Shown here one piece after another: positions 29,836 to 39,017 of a stretch of 64,000 nt of DNA (position 1 is its first letter; every line of letters begins with the position of its first letter). This DNA comes from a bacterium (lineage in GTDB: Bacteria > Electryoneota > Electryoneia > Electryoneales > Electryoneaceae). The DNA lies in the NCBI GenBank assembly GCA_028278125.1, contig JANQEY010000145.1, positions 32,814 through 96,813 of the forward strand. The letters run 5' to 3'. The position numbers and the translations under genes are program-made. A model generated the notes under the pieces. That model did not search any database, had not been told where the DNA came from, and saw only the letters and a program-made list of their open reading frames with translations.

Positions 29836-30717
29836 TCACAAATACTCATCAAGATTTTTAAGGAGAACTTCGGCTTTTTTCTGTGCGATCCTGTTCACCA
29901 GCCGTATCTCTGGTGCCAGTTCAAGATCATACCGGAGAATTTTTTCCAATCCCTCACGGGCGGAATCTTCATCAAATGCCGGCAGATCCACGTATTTAAC
30001 CTTGAAAAGTTCACCTATCAAAAAATTCTTTCCACCGAGTTCCTGCTGGCGTTGAATGTGATATGATGCTTTCTCCGGATCACCACCAAGCATTCTCGGC
30101 CGACCTCCATAATATGCGCAAAAGAAAAGATGAGCTCCAGCATAGTAATAACTTTCATTATTCTCCAGCACAAACTTCATCATTGTTTCCGTCCGGACGA
30201 GATCCGCTACCGCGCTGACATCATCCAGGCTGAGGAGGATCGAGGAAGCCCAGGCGTTACCCATCCAGAAAACACCAGGAACAGCTTTGCCGGGCAGCCC
30301 GTTTACTGCACTGTTAAACTCATCAAGGTCATTCATTTCCAGCAAGTTTATTCCATATGATTTTTCCAGCCATTTTGAGCCGTAATCCCGTCCCCTCAAA
30401 TAAAGTTTTTCTGCACGTTCAGGATTTTCATCCTCAACAAACGCAAGCGCATAACTGGTAAATCCCTGGGCAGCCAGTAACAGTAGTTTTTTATTTTCCG
30501 GATCAGCTCGAAGCAGTCCTTCCAATAGTTTCAGGTCGGACTCTATCGCGGTTTTTGCCAGTACAAGGTCATCCTCGCTCATAAGGGACTCAAAACCTGC
30601 GTCGAGGATAGTACCTGTGGAACGTACAGCGATGGTTGTCAAGCTGCATCCATTTATAAGCACGAGACTCATTAATGCAAAAATTATAGTGGTTTTGTTC
30701 AAAAGATGATTTTTCAT
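29836..30717 (-). CDS. TRAP-T component lipoprotein (TatT-like)
   Basis: About 293 residues from ATG 30717, placed just after the ThyX stop; longer in-frame starts run into thyX and would disrupt the signal peptide. The signal peptide ends in a lipobox (LINGCS). The mature protein is all-helical with TPR-like pairs and the family segments DLKLLEGLLRADPENKKLLLLAAQGFTSYAL, WLEKSYGINLLE and the FFCAYYGGRPRMLGGDPEKA motif. In Treponema this trimeric TPR lipoprotein binds the DctP partner. Located at the periplasmic side of a membrane, next to dctP with a 160-base gap. Long ThyX-linked transcripts may include it. Confidence 0.88.
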   Translation of the reverse strand: MKNHLLNKTTIIFALMSLVLINGCSLTTIAVRSTGTILDAGFESLMSEDDLVLAKTAIESDLKLLEGLLRADPENKKLLLLAAQGFTSYALAFVEDENPERAEKLYLRGRDYGSKWLEKSYGINLLEMNDLDEFNSAVNGLPGKAVPGVFWMGNAWASSILLSLDDVSAVADLVRTETMMKFVLENNESYYYAGAHLFFCAYYGGRPRMLGGDPEKASYHIQRQQELGGKNFLIGELFKVKYVDLPAFDEDSAREGLEKILRYDLELAPEIRLVNRIAQKKAEVLLKNLDEYL

Positions 30718-30718
30718 A

Positions 30719-32224
30719 TTAAGCCTGGTCGGTATCTTCACCATCACCGTATATCTCTTGATGGACTTTTTTAAAATCATGTTTACCACAAGACAGGAGC
30801 ATCAAGACTGGCGCTTTTTCTTTTGCCAGCTTAACAATTTTGTCAGCCAATTGACGGATGTCCCATTGTGCATGTATATCCTGCCTTAGACGTGAGAAAT
30901 GTTGTAATTCACGAGCATTCGCCGAAAATAGAACTCTTCTCCGGTGAGCATTTGTCAGGGCATAGGCAGCAGCTTGAGGTGAAACTTCAGCAATTTTCCC
31001 TGCAACTTTATCACTTAGTGACATAATTTTTTTAAACTCTTTTTCCTTCCCAACCTGACTGATAGAATCGGGGATTGTCCATCCAAGGGCTGGGTTATAG
31101 GGGCCAGAGATTATCGAAGCCATTCGGTGCCGTTTCAGCTGCGCAAAAGCTGTTGATGACAGGCACAGCTCAAAGGTGAAAGTCGATAGTTCAAATTCCC
31201 TTGTAGCCGGATCCCAGGCAGCATTACTGGACAGGGTATCACATACAAGCTTGAGTTTATCTTCCGATGACATTTTACCGGTTGTCTCAACTGCTTCCGA
31301 GTAGCTGCCACCATTCATCCTGAAATGGAGTGCCGAAAGAACTCTCTCTTCGTTTTTTTCATCAAAGTGCACCAGCCTGACATCTTCAAATTCCGATGTT
31401 TCGGTTTGTTGCACAATTCCCGGCCAATAGGCTGTAGATTCAGCAATCTTCCGTTCATATTCGGTTGTGAGAACATATTTTACCAGTGATGGCGCGATTC
31501 CTTCCACGGCTCTCCTGAGCAGATCCCCGAATCGAATTACTTCCTGGTTTTTATGGGCAAGGCAGGCCCTCGACATTATTTCAAGTGTCCGGGCATTTAT
31601 TGTCATACCGAACTGTGTTTGAGTTGCCAGCGAAACTACATACCGTGCGTCTTCTGAGGCTCTCGATTCCGCAGGTCCTTTTTCCAGTTCCTCGTTGCTT
31701 TCTTCAACGATATCCTTGAAGTACTCCAGGAGATCAGGGTAGAGAAGTTTGTAGGCGTCATTCTGATTTTTAATCAGTTCATGAAATTCATTTTCAAGCG
31801 GACTTGATTGCAATTCTGGCGGAATAACATAGTCCCCATCAAGCTTGATATATCGTTGCGATTTTTCTGTAAATGAGGCTAACCTGTGGTGTTCTACAGC
31901 TTCAACCGCCAGCCTGCTGATCCCGGTAACGTCGAAGTTAAATACCGCATGTTCCGCAACACTTGCATGACCCAACCCGAAGATAATCCGCCTGTTTGAA
32001 CGCCTGGCCTTTTCTACATCTTTCCGAGCGAGACTCCTGATCTCAGGTACTGATGCCGGATTCCTGCTGATCCTTGCGTAAGCAGCGGATATTGTTTCGG
32101 GAGTGATACATTCTTCGGGTGGAGGAGGATCGGTACCATAAGCCGACTCGACCAGTTCTGTTAAAGTGTCACGATCGATATTAAAACCTGCCAGGTTTAC
32201 TTTCATCGGGAGTGTATCATTCAT
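30719..32224 (-). CDS. thyX: Tandem FAD-dependent thymidylate synthase (ThyX) homologue
   Basis: 501 residues, about twice a single ThyX. The first half carries a near-canonical ThyX motif, EHHRLASFTEKSQRY (His112 in place of the first Arg, then Arg114, Ser117, Ser122, Arg124), and SLATQTQFGMTINARTLEIMSR. The second half carries RHR at 365-367 (LKRHRMASIISGPYNP) but lacks the following Ser-x-Arg. It also has ARELQHFSRLRQDIHAQWDIRQLA, which matches the C-terminal ThyX helix. ThyX makes dTMP from dUMP using methylene-tetrahydrofolate and FAD. Which half forms the active site is unclear. It overlaps the preceding receiver/PilZ-like gene by eight bases. Confidence 0.8.
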   Translation of the reverse strand: MNDTLPMKVNLAGFNIDRDTLTELVESAYGTDPPPPEECITPETISAAYARISRNPASVPEIRSLARKDVEKARRSNRRIIFGLGHASVAEHAVFNFDVTGISRLAVEAVEHHRLASFTEKSQRYIKLDGDYVIPPELQSSPLENEFHELIKNQNDAYKLLYPDLLEYFKDIVEESNEELEKGPAESRASEDARYVVSLATQTQFGMTINARTLEIMSRACLAHKNQEVIRFGDLLRRAVEGIAPSLVKYVLTTEYERKIAESTAYWPGIVQQTETSEFEDVRLVHFDEKNEERVLSALHFRMNGGSYSEAVETTGKMSSEDKLKLVCDTLSSNAAWDPATREFELSTFTFELCLSSTAFAQLKRHRMASIISGPYNPALGWTIPDSISQVGKEKEFKKIMSLSDKVAGKIAEVSPQAAAYALTNAHRRRVLFSANARELQHFSRLRQDIHAQWDIRQLADKIVKLAKEKAPVLMLLSCGKHDFKKVHQEIYGDGEDTDQA

Positions 32225-33782
32225 TTACAGCACTCCTGGCAAATTCAACCGCTCTACTTGCAGCATTTCTGAGTGAAGCATCCATTACAACAATATCTTT
32301 GATACCCATATTTGCCCATTTAACGATATCGTCTTTATTCGCTGAACGTAAAAGGATCATCAGCTTCCCTTTTCCCCCCTCGCAAAAATTTAGAAGTGAC
32401 TCTATCAGTTGCTGTGAGTTGAAGAGCTTGGAGCTCAAATCGATAATCGCCCGCGATAGATTCATTTTTTCAAGATAAGGAATTAACCCGTGAAAATCGG
32501 AGGCAGAGACCACCTCGATTCCCTTTTCAATCAATCCTGCTCCAATTCGATACCTTATCCGGGGATTGTCTGTTAACAAAATAAGAGTTGTTTTCAGGAG
32601 TGGTGCAGACGGGACAAAATCATTTTCCGGCCTTTTTAATGCCCATTCTATTTTTGACTTTGCCGGTTTATTCCAGGTAGTCCTGTTCAGCATCTCAAAT
32701 GCGCCATAATCAACAAGGTCATTTTCGGAAACATTTTCAGACGATTTAAGTTCCATTATCCAGAACCGGGGAATATCTTTGATTTTTTTTAGATCCCTTA
32801 GTTTTCGTTCTGTTGATATTGTTTTTAATCCAAAATAATCAGCATCTGCAACGATCAAATCACACCTTTTCCCGGTCAATTCATCAATAATTTCTGAATG
32901 ATCAGTTGTTGCCAAAGTTTTTACAATTCCGAATTCTGTCAACCATTCCGGCCAGATAGAATCATTGCCGATGAATAATATATGTTCTCTTAATGAATCA
33001 GCCAGGATATCATGCTCACGTGAACGAAATCCTACTCTTTCCCTGTACTGATCACGACGTTGTGATAGTCCCGATTCAATATTCCAGATTTCTTCAATGA
33101 TTTCACATAATCTCAGATGTTCTTTGCTCTCTATTTTTTCTATTTTTGCCTCAAATTCCGGTTTTATCCGTCGGAATAAAAGAAGAGAAAGCAGTGCTTC
33201 TGGTTCCCCCGGAGTAAGTGTCAGAAGCGATTTTGGAAAAAACAACCCGTCAGGTGTGATGTCCAACTCGAGATCAGCATCAAAGAATATCCGGGACACA
33301 CTTATTCTTTCAGGGTATACTTCATTCCATCTCTCTTCGAAAAACAGTGCCAGCACCATTGGATGAATATCGGTTATATCGGCGATATATTCGTTTGATT
33401 CCAGCCTCAGGTCTTTAATATCCTCAAGGACGAGGGCTTCAAATCCTTTGAATTCAGTTTTTTCTCCCACTTTCGCTCTAAACGAGTAGGTAACCTCAAA
33501 ACCCATATCCATGTAAACGATTTTACCGTGAAGGAGAACAATTTCATCATCTGATTTAATTTTTAGCTGGGGAAGAAGCGTGTCAACGGTGAAAACCAGT
33601 TCTTTGTTGCGATTTAGCTTTGCCTCCAGTAGACTGCTTATATAAACCTCTTCCCCGGCACGACTGAGGGTAAGGCGACTTTGCTTTTTTATCGGGGTTT
33701 TCAAGATTTTCACCCATTCCCGGGGAGAGAAATCTTTTAATTTGTCGGGTAAGATTGCTTGTGACTTTGTCGTTTTATTCAC
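32217..33782 (-). CDS. PilZ-N-like and two receiver-like (degenerate) domain protein
   Basis: 521 residues from a GTG at 33782. The N-terminal part (about 30-130; LSRAGEEVYISSLLEAKL, DDEIVLLHGKIVYMDMGFEVTYSFRAKV) resembles the beta-barrel preceding PilZ domains in YcgR-like proteins. The middle (about 265-400) and the end (about 400-521) each look like a CheY fold without an obvious phospho-acceptor set: HILFIGNDSIWPEWLTEFG ... CDLIVADADYFGLK, and TLILLTDNPRIRYRIGAGLIEKGIEVVSASDF ... RAIIDLSSKLF ... GIKDIVVMDASL. Possibly a nucleotide-second-messenger or protein-interaction hub. It opens the thyX-TRAP run. The domain calls are by pattern and uncertain. Confidence 0.6.
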   Translation of the reverse strand: MNKTTKSQAILPDKLKDFSPREWVKILKTPIKKQSRLTLSRAGEEVYISSLLEAKLNRNKELVFTVDTLLPQLKIKSDDEIVLLHGKIVYMDMGFEVTYSFRAKVGEKTEFKGFEALVLEDIKDLRLESNEYIADITDIHPMVLALFFEERWNEVYPERISVSRIFFDADLELDITPDGLFFPKSLLTLTPGEPEALLSLLLFRRIKPEFEAKIEKIESKEHLRLCEIIEEIWNIESGLSQRRDQYRERVGFRSREHDILADSLREHILFIGNDSIWPEWLTEFGIVKTLATTDHSEIIDELTGKRCDLIVADADYFGLKTISTERKLRDLKKIKDIPRFWIMELKSSENVSENDLVDYGAFEMLNRTTWNKPAKSKIEWALKRPENDFVPSAPLLKTTLILLTDNPRIRYRIGAGLIEKGIEVVSASDFHGLIPYLEKMNLSRAIIDLSSKLFNSQQLIESLLNFCEGGKGKLMILLRSANKDDIVKWANMGIKDIVVMDASLRNAASRAVEFARSAVNE

Positions 33783-33913
33783 TTTAGCCGGCTACTTTTG
33801 TTCAAGAGATAGAGGCAGGAATAATCAGTTTATTTCTCGAATCCTGATTTACTTATTGTAACAGCAGGTCGTAGATATACTTGTCAATTATTGAAATCAG
33901 AAAAGTTGTGATT

Positions 33914-34099
33914 TCAAGCTGTTACGTCAATGATTGAAGGACCATCCGGGGAAGGAGGGCTTTTCCTCGGAGTTTCCTCTTCCTCATTATTTTCTTCTTT
34001 TCCCTTTTCATCGCCTTTTTTATAGCGACGCTGCCTGTTCGGGTTCTGATACGGATTTTCCCGACGGGTTACAGGGGGAATAATGGGTGTATCGTCCAT
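33914..34099 (-). CDS. Short charged hypothetical protein
   Basis: 61 residues, Pro/Glu/Lys/Arg-rich without hydrophobic core (MDDTPIIPPVTRRENPYQNP, later RQRRYKKGDEKGKEENNEEE). ATG 34099 has AAAGAGG about six bases upstream, and it sits between two same-strand genes. This supports it as real, but the composition implies disorder. Function unknown. Confidence 0.5.
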   Translation of the reverse strand: MDDTPIIPPVTRRENPYQNPNRQRRYKKGDEKGKEENNEEEETPRKSPPSPDGPSIIDVTA

Positions 34100-34248
34100 A
34101 CCAGCCTCTTTCGAAGACGTTACCCCAATTTATTGCATCGAATACGTTTATCTAATTGAATTTAGGCCAAATATTACTGGATTTCAATGTCTGGCAGGAT
34201 TTTCTGAATAATGAATTGAATCGCACAAATTTTCCGGAGAAAACAATT

Positions 34249-35046
34249 TTACACTTCTTCACATGAATTGGCGGGTAACCAGCCCTGGCGACCGTCAACC
34301 AGTTGTATCTCCCTGAATCCCTCCAGCTCTTTTATGATGGTAACACTTGTACCCTCATGAAGGTGAAATACTTCCTTGGATGACAAATCAGGTGCGCTGT
34401 AAACAATAACTTTGTCCTGCATAATTATCGCTGACGGTGGTGCATTATCTTCGACAATCCGCAATATAAACAGCCCAAGCAAAAACAGGAAAACGGAAGA
34501 AGAAACCAGGGAACTGATTTTCATAATTTTACTTAATCGCCAGTTATTAATAAAAAGCGATATTCCGAAGATGATTGCAGCCAACATGGCAATCATCCAC
34601 GATCCCCACGCGAGAATTCCTGGTGCAATTGTATCACGTAGTGAATCAAGCCAATCCCACAACGGCAACCTTGGCGGGTACTCAATCCTGTCAACCGTAT
34701 GGGAGCGTGCAAGCTTCAGGTTATAACGGACATCCTTGCTTTGCGGCATCACATTTAAAGCCCGTTCATAGTAAAGAATCGATTCCCCCAGCCTTCCTGC
34801 CTTAAAACAGGCATTTCCAAGATTGAACAGGATATTTCCGCTTGAATATCCGCTGTTGAGGATCTGTTGATAAATAGTAATACTCTTTTCGAAATCACCA
34901 TCCCGGTAAGCATTATCAGCCTGAACAGCGAGGTCTTCTATCGTTCCGGCATTAACTCCAGATGGATTTATTGACAGAAAAAACAGGCCAACTATTATTA
35001 AAACAATCTTGTAATTCGAACAAATCTTTAAGTTTAGTTTCAGCAT
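34249..35046 (-). CDS. batE: Aerotolerance operon protein BatE (TPR and SH3-like)
   Basis: 265 residues: N-terminal signal/anchor (about 12-32), TPR pair (YRDGDFEKSITIYQQILNSGYSSGNILFNLGNACFKAGRLGESILYYERAL), two transmembrane helices (about 135-160 and 170-195) and a bacterial SH3-like C-terminus (IVYSAPDLSSKEVFHLHEGTSVTIIKELEGFREIQLVDGRQGWLPANSCEEV). This is the BatE layout of Bacteroidota. It is the last gene of the Bat series, separated from batD by 257 bases, so it may have its own promoter. Role in oxidative stress or envelope maintenance is by family association only. Confidence 0.85.
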   Translation of the reverse strand: MLKLNLKICSNYKIVLIIVGLFFLSINPSGVNAGTIEDLAVQADNAYRDGDFEKSITIYQQILNSGYSSGNILFNLGNACFKAGRLGESILYYERALNVMPQSKDVRYNLKLARSHTVDRIEYPPRLPLWDWLDSLRDTIAPGILAWGSWMIAMLAAIIFGISLFINNWRLSKIMKISSLVSSSVFLFLLGLFILRIVEDNAPPSAIIMQDKVIVYSAPDLSSKEVFHLHEGTSVTIIKELEGFREIQLVDGRQGWLPANSCEEV

Positions 35047-35104
35047 TAGATGAATTAAATCTCTCTTCTTAAAATGCCACCCAAATACTACGATTCTTAA
35101 CTAG

Positions 35105-35233
35105 TTATCCCCAACCGATACCAAAACACGAAAAATAAGTATTTACGTTTTACCTGAATATTATCAGGCATTTAATACCTAACAATACCCTAACAATCAC
35201 TACCTGACACGAGTTATCCACATCTTATTCACA
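35105..35233 (+). other. Cluster of DnaA-box-like 9-mers in an AT-rich gap
   Basis: The 257-base gap between batE and batD holds TTATCCCCA (35105-35113), the consensus TTATCCACA (35214-35222) and TTATTCACA (35225-35233), all on the same strand, amid very AT-rich sequence with two CCTAACAAT repeats (about 35178-35200). No dnaA, dnaN or gidA is adjacent. It could be a replication-linked site or chance. Confidence 0.35.
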
Positions 35234-35303
35234 TTTTTCATTTTCTGCTGAAATATTGTTTCGTTTTAGTACATATGTCAGGTTAATTCTGACTTAAAAA
35301 TAT

Positions 35304-37238
35304 TTATGTCTTTTGTGCTGTTTTCTGTTTTCCCGAAAGTTGATAATCTGCGGTATGTATCCAATTCCGGGATTTAGAAATCAACGTATTCAATGTTTCA
35401 GCATCCAGACCATCGGGAGTGAATCTTGCCGTATTACATTTTTCCAGGATCATTTTGAATTCTGTTTTCAGTTCCTCTGAAATATTCCTGTATGACAGGA
35501 TAGTCATAATGTTGTCAAGATCAAGATTTGTAGTATTATTGTGCGTTCTATCAGCCAGGTAACTGATTAATCCCCTGGCAAGAGCGGTATACCCTTCAAG
35601 GATTTTATTCTCTTTATGTAAGGTTGTAGCTTCTTTCAATGCCGCAGCCACATGCTTCCGTGCCTGCCTGCTTTTTCGACCCGCTACATCACCGGCAAGC
35701 TTCTCCTTTCGCTGGCGGAGCCATAACGCAAGGAGGGCGATAGTAGCCGGGAAAAGGTACGAAACAGGGTACAGGGAAGAGTGATACAAAGATTTATTTG
35801 TTCTACGCAGCCCCTTAACTGACTCATGAATCCAGCGAATATCGGTCGTAAGTGATCTTACCTCTTCAGGACTTCCCCCTGGTGCTGAATTACCCGCCGC
35901 TGCCCAGCCGGTAGCCGGGGCGACATAGAGATTTAATTCCCTGGTTTGATCTGTTACATATTTATTCTTAACAGGATCAAAGTAACTGAAACTGACCGGG
36001 GCAATCTTTTGTTTACCGGCACGTCGCGGGATCAGCAAGTAAGTAAAATTCTTCTTCCCCCTCATTTTACCGCCGGAATGTTGCGAGTTTTCACTTATTT
36101 CGGGATCATACTTTTCGATATCGGGTGGAATTATTACCAGTGGCTCAGGGACAAAACCGATATTGCCGCTGCCGGATATTGTGACTTTTAAAGTAACCGA
36201 TTCATTGGTTACCACAGTATCACGATCGAGTTTGGCATTGATATTATATCTTCCAACCAATCCATCAAAGTTTTCCGGCCTTCCGAAAGCAGGGAGCTGT
36301 TTTACTTTCACCTTTACAGGTTCTGAAGAGATGTTCTTCTGAACTCTTTCATAACCGTCGAAGAATGAATCAAACAGGCTTCCCGGTCTCCGTCGGTTTT
36401 GACGCTTTTGCACCTCGCAAACAATATCCATCGGGCCTATTGATAATTCGCCTGACCTGGTGGGGTACAACAACAATTTATGGATAATCGCCGTATTATA
36501 TGTTTTACCGTCAATCACTTTCTGTCGTACAGAAGGTGGATTGGGTACTTCTATAGCTTCTGACCAGAAACCGTCGGTACTGGAGACACTCCTGACATCA
36601 AATGTTCGCACGTTTTCCCTGTACCATAACGTATAAGTAACTGCTACCGGTTGCTGGAGGTAAACTTCCTGCGGATCAACCCTGATATCGAGGAAAATAC
36701 TCTCGGCCTCCGGCTGACCCTGGATGCGAATTTTATTCGTAGGTTTTGCTTTTGAACTGCTACCTGTACCTTGTTTAGAACTACCTCCCTGCTGAGAACG
36801 GGCGTTTGTTCCCATTTTTACCTTGATTGTAACCTTCGGTCCCTGGTAAGTTTTTCGTTTCACCTTAACCTTGGGCCCATTGATCATGAAGGTACCCGGC
36901 TTTTCGGCGACTAATATCCAGTTTACAGACCGTGATGATTCCATCCTGGCATTTATAACTTGCAGGTTTGTTGAGGTATTTGGACCGGAGATAACTCTAA
37001 ACGACGATGGAAAATGTACATCAGGGCTTGGAAGAGTCATCTTGTTGCCGAGAATTTCCACATCATAGCTGAAACTTTCGCCGACCATGATTGTTGTTGG
37101 TTCGGCAGTCGCTTTGATAACAATATCTGCGAACAACACTCGTGGGTACAAAAGAATGGAGATTGTTATAAACAGGAGGATATTTATCAGCCTGAGATTA
37201 GGTAACCTGTTAATTTTATGGTTCATTCCTGCAATCAT
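35304..37238 (-). CDS. batD: Oxygen-tolerance protein BatD
   Basis: 644 residues; start ATG 37238 overlaps the batB/C stop (TAATG). Signal/anchor at about 16-38, several Ig-like beta domains (IVIKATAEPTTIMVGESFSYDVEILG, KIRIQGQPEAESIFLDIRVDPQEVYLQQPVAVTYTLWY, VGRYNINAKLDRDTVVTNESVTLKVTISGSGNI), one transmembrane helix near 495-515 and a cytoplasmic helical tail. The Ig-like domains face the periplasm. It is part of the Bat membrane complex with the VWA proteins (family knowledge). Confidence 0.9.
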   Translation of the reverse strand: MIAGMNHKINRLPNLRLINILLFITISILLYPRVLFADIVIKATAEPTTIMVGESFSYDVEILGNKMTLPSPDVHFPSSFRVISGPNTSTNLQVINARMESSRSVNWILVAEKPGTFMINGPKVKVKRKTYQGPKVTIKVKMGTNARSQQGGSSKQGTGSSSKAKPTNKIRIQGQPEAESIFLDIRVDPQEVYLQQPVAVTYTLWYRENVRTFDVRSVSSTDGFWSEAIEVPNPPSVRQKVIDGKTYNTAIIHKLLLYPTRSGELSIGPMDIVCEVQKRQNRRRPGSLFDSFFDGYERVQKNISSEPVKVKVKQLPAFGRPENFDGLVGRYNINAKLDRDTVVTNESVTLKVTISGSGNIGFVPEPLVIIPPDIEKYDPEISENSQHSGGKMRGKKNFTYLLIPRRAGKQKIAPVSFSYFDPVKNKYVTDQTRELNLYVAPATGWAAAGNSAPGGSPEEVRSLTTDIRWIHESVKGLRRTNKSLYHSSLYPVSYLFPATIALLALWLRQRKEKLAGDVAGRKSRQARKHVAAALKEATTLHKENKILEGYTALARGLISYLADRTHNNTTNLDLDNIMTILSYRNISEELKTEFKMILEKCNTARFTPDGLDAETLNTLISKSRNWIHTADYQLSGKQKTAQKT

Positions 37239-38995
37239 TACCAGTCTTTTTTCACCTTCTTTTTCTTCGCTGGAATCTGTTGACGAACTACCTCTTTCAG
37301 TAGATCTTTTTCATCCCGTTCAAGTTTATCCAGGAATCTTTCAGCAAGTTCTTTGTCCATTCTTTCCTGCTCAGACTGTTGCTGTTGTTGCTGTTGCTCG
37401 TCCTGTTGCTCCTGCTGATCCTGTTGCTGCTGGTTCTGTTGATCCTGTTGTTGTTCCTGGTTTTGCTGCTGCTGTTGTTGTTGCTGCTGTTCTTTATCCT
37501 GGTTATCCTGGTCCTGTTGATCCTGGTTCTGCTGTTGCTGTTGTTGTTGCTGCTGAAGTTTTCTTAAGGCCATCTCCAGGTTGATCTTGGAATCCATATC
37601 GTGCGGGTCAAGTTGTAATGATTGAATAAAAGATTTAACGGCCTGGTCGTATTGTTCAGCATCGGCCAGTGTTTTCCCACGGTTATATGCGGCTCTAGCC
37701 AATAACTCAGGCGAAGCCTCCGGCGGAAGTGACCTGAAAAGGGTGTCTGCTCTTCCCGAATTACCTTTGCGGGCATATACACCGCCGAGGTTATATAAAA
37801 TTTCCGGCAGGGTTGTATCCATCTCTGCCCTGGCTTCCAGATACTTTACCATCGCGGAATCCAACTGACCCTCAACTACTTGCTTGTTACCCTTTTTAAC
37901 CAGGTTATGAGGACTCTTTGCAAAGGCTGATTTACCGGGAACAAGTATAAAAAGTGAGATCATCAATGTCAGGGTTATCCCCTTTGCCAGCCTGGTTTTT
38001 GTTCCCAAAGGAATAAGCATTTCAATCACCAGTAATAAGAGAGCCAGACCAAGGAAAAGTTGAAAACGATCTTCATAACCGGTTACCTGGCGTTCACTCA
38101 TTTCCTTCCTGTCCAGTTTAAACAGTTTCCGATAGGCAGATTTAAATGCATCGCCACCCTGGGTTGTCCGGAAATAATATCCACCGCTCGTTGATGCAAT
38201 TTCACGAAGCATCTGTTCGTTCAGTCGGCTGGTAACTATATGTCCCTCATCGTCTGTTTTCCAGCCTGACGGCTGACCTTCCTTTGAATATTCCGGGATC
38301 GGATCACCCTTCTCCAAGGCCATTCCAATGGTAAAAATGGGGATACCGCGTTTTGCTGCTTCCTTTGCGGCGTCTATTGCACCACCTTCATGATCTTCAC
38401 CGTCAGACACAAGCACAATAGCCTGTCCACGTCCTTCTTCATCGGGGAATGACTCCAGCGCAGAAGTTATCGCTTCTTTGAGAGCGGTCCCTGGGGTTGG
38501 GATCAGGTCAGTTTCCAGGAGATCGATAAACATACCTGCAGCAGCGTAATCCAGTGTCAGGGGACATAACGTATATGCAGTTCCCGCGAAAGGAATTACC
38601 CCTACCCTGTCACCCATCAAACCATCGAGGAATCGTTTCAGCTCATATCGAGTTTTCGCTACCCTGCTTGGACGGATATCCTGCGTGTCCATTGACCTGC
38701 TGACATCAACCAGGATATATAAATCGATACCCTCTCTTTTTACATCCTCATAACGGGTGCCGACTTGTGGATTTGCCAGTCCAATCACCAGCATCGTCAG
38801 GGCAATCCAGACAAGAATTCGCTTGGCACGACGGAGGCTGTTACTTCTGCCAACTGCAATCTGCGGCCATAATGACAATGACGCGAATTTTTCTCGTTCT
38901 TTCCGCCTGGGTTTATGACCCAGGAGGTCAAAAAGCAATAAAGCTAGTGGAATTATTAATCCAAACAACCAAAGTGGTTCTGCCCAACGAATCAT
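37238..38995 (-). CDS. batB: VWA/TPR fusion protein BatB-BatC with Gln-rich tract
   Basis: 585 residues. Two N-terminal helices (about 7-25, 60-78), a VWA domain with MIDAS motif DVSRSM and TLCPLTLDYAA (about 88-310), a helix near 315-335, then a second helix and TPRs (about 365-475; LPEILYNLGGVYARKGNSGRADTLF and AAYNRGKTLADAEQYDQAVKSFIQSL). In Bacteroidota these parts are usually two genes, batB and batC; here they are one. Residues about 479-541 are almost entirely Gln with Asp, Glu and Asn, followed by a basic end (AKKKKVKKDW). The Gln tract creates an artefactual Leu-rich antisense frame. Confidence 0.9.
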   Translation of the reverse strand: MIRWAEPLWLFGLIIPLALLLFDLLGHKPRRKEREKFASLSLWPQIAVGRSNSLRRAKRILVWIALTMLVIGLANPQVGTRYEDVKREGIDLYILVDVSRSMDTQDIRPSRVAKTRYELKRFLDGLMGDRVGVIPFAGTAYTLCPLTLDYAAAGMFIDLLETDLIPTPGTALKEAITSALESFPDEEGRGQAIVLVSDGEDHEGGAIDAAKEAAKRGIPIFTIGMALEKGDPIPEYSKEGQPSGWKTDDEGHIVTSRLNEQMLREIASTSGGYYFRTTQGGDAFKSAYRKLFKLDRKEMSERQVTGYEDRFQLFLGLALLLLVIEMLIPLGTKTRLAKGITLTLMISLFILVPGKSAFAKSPHNLVKKGNKQVVEGQLDSAMVKYLEARAEMDTTLPEILYNLGGVYARKGNSGRADTLFRSLPPEASPELLARAAYNRGKTLADAEQYDQAVKSFIQSLQLDPHDMDSKINLEMALRKLQQQQQQQQQNQDQQDQDNQDKEQQQQQQQQQNQEQQQDQQNQQQQDQQEQQDEQQQQQQQSEQERMDKELAERFLDKLERDEKDLLKEVVRQQIPAKKKKVKKDW

Positions 38996-39017
38996 CTTAA
39001 ATCAAGTTAGTTAGAGT

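Noticed and set aside
37379..37567. Leucine-only open frame antisense to the Bat gene
   Set aside because: It is the reverse of CAG/CAA codons of the Gln tract, with no ribosome site.
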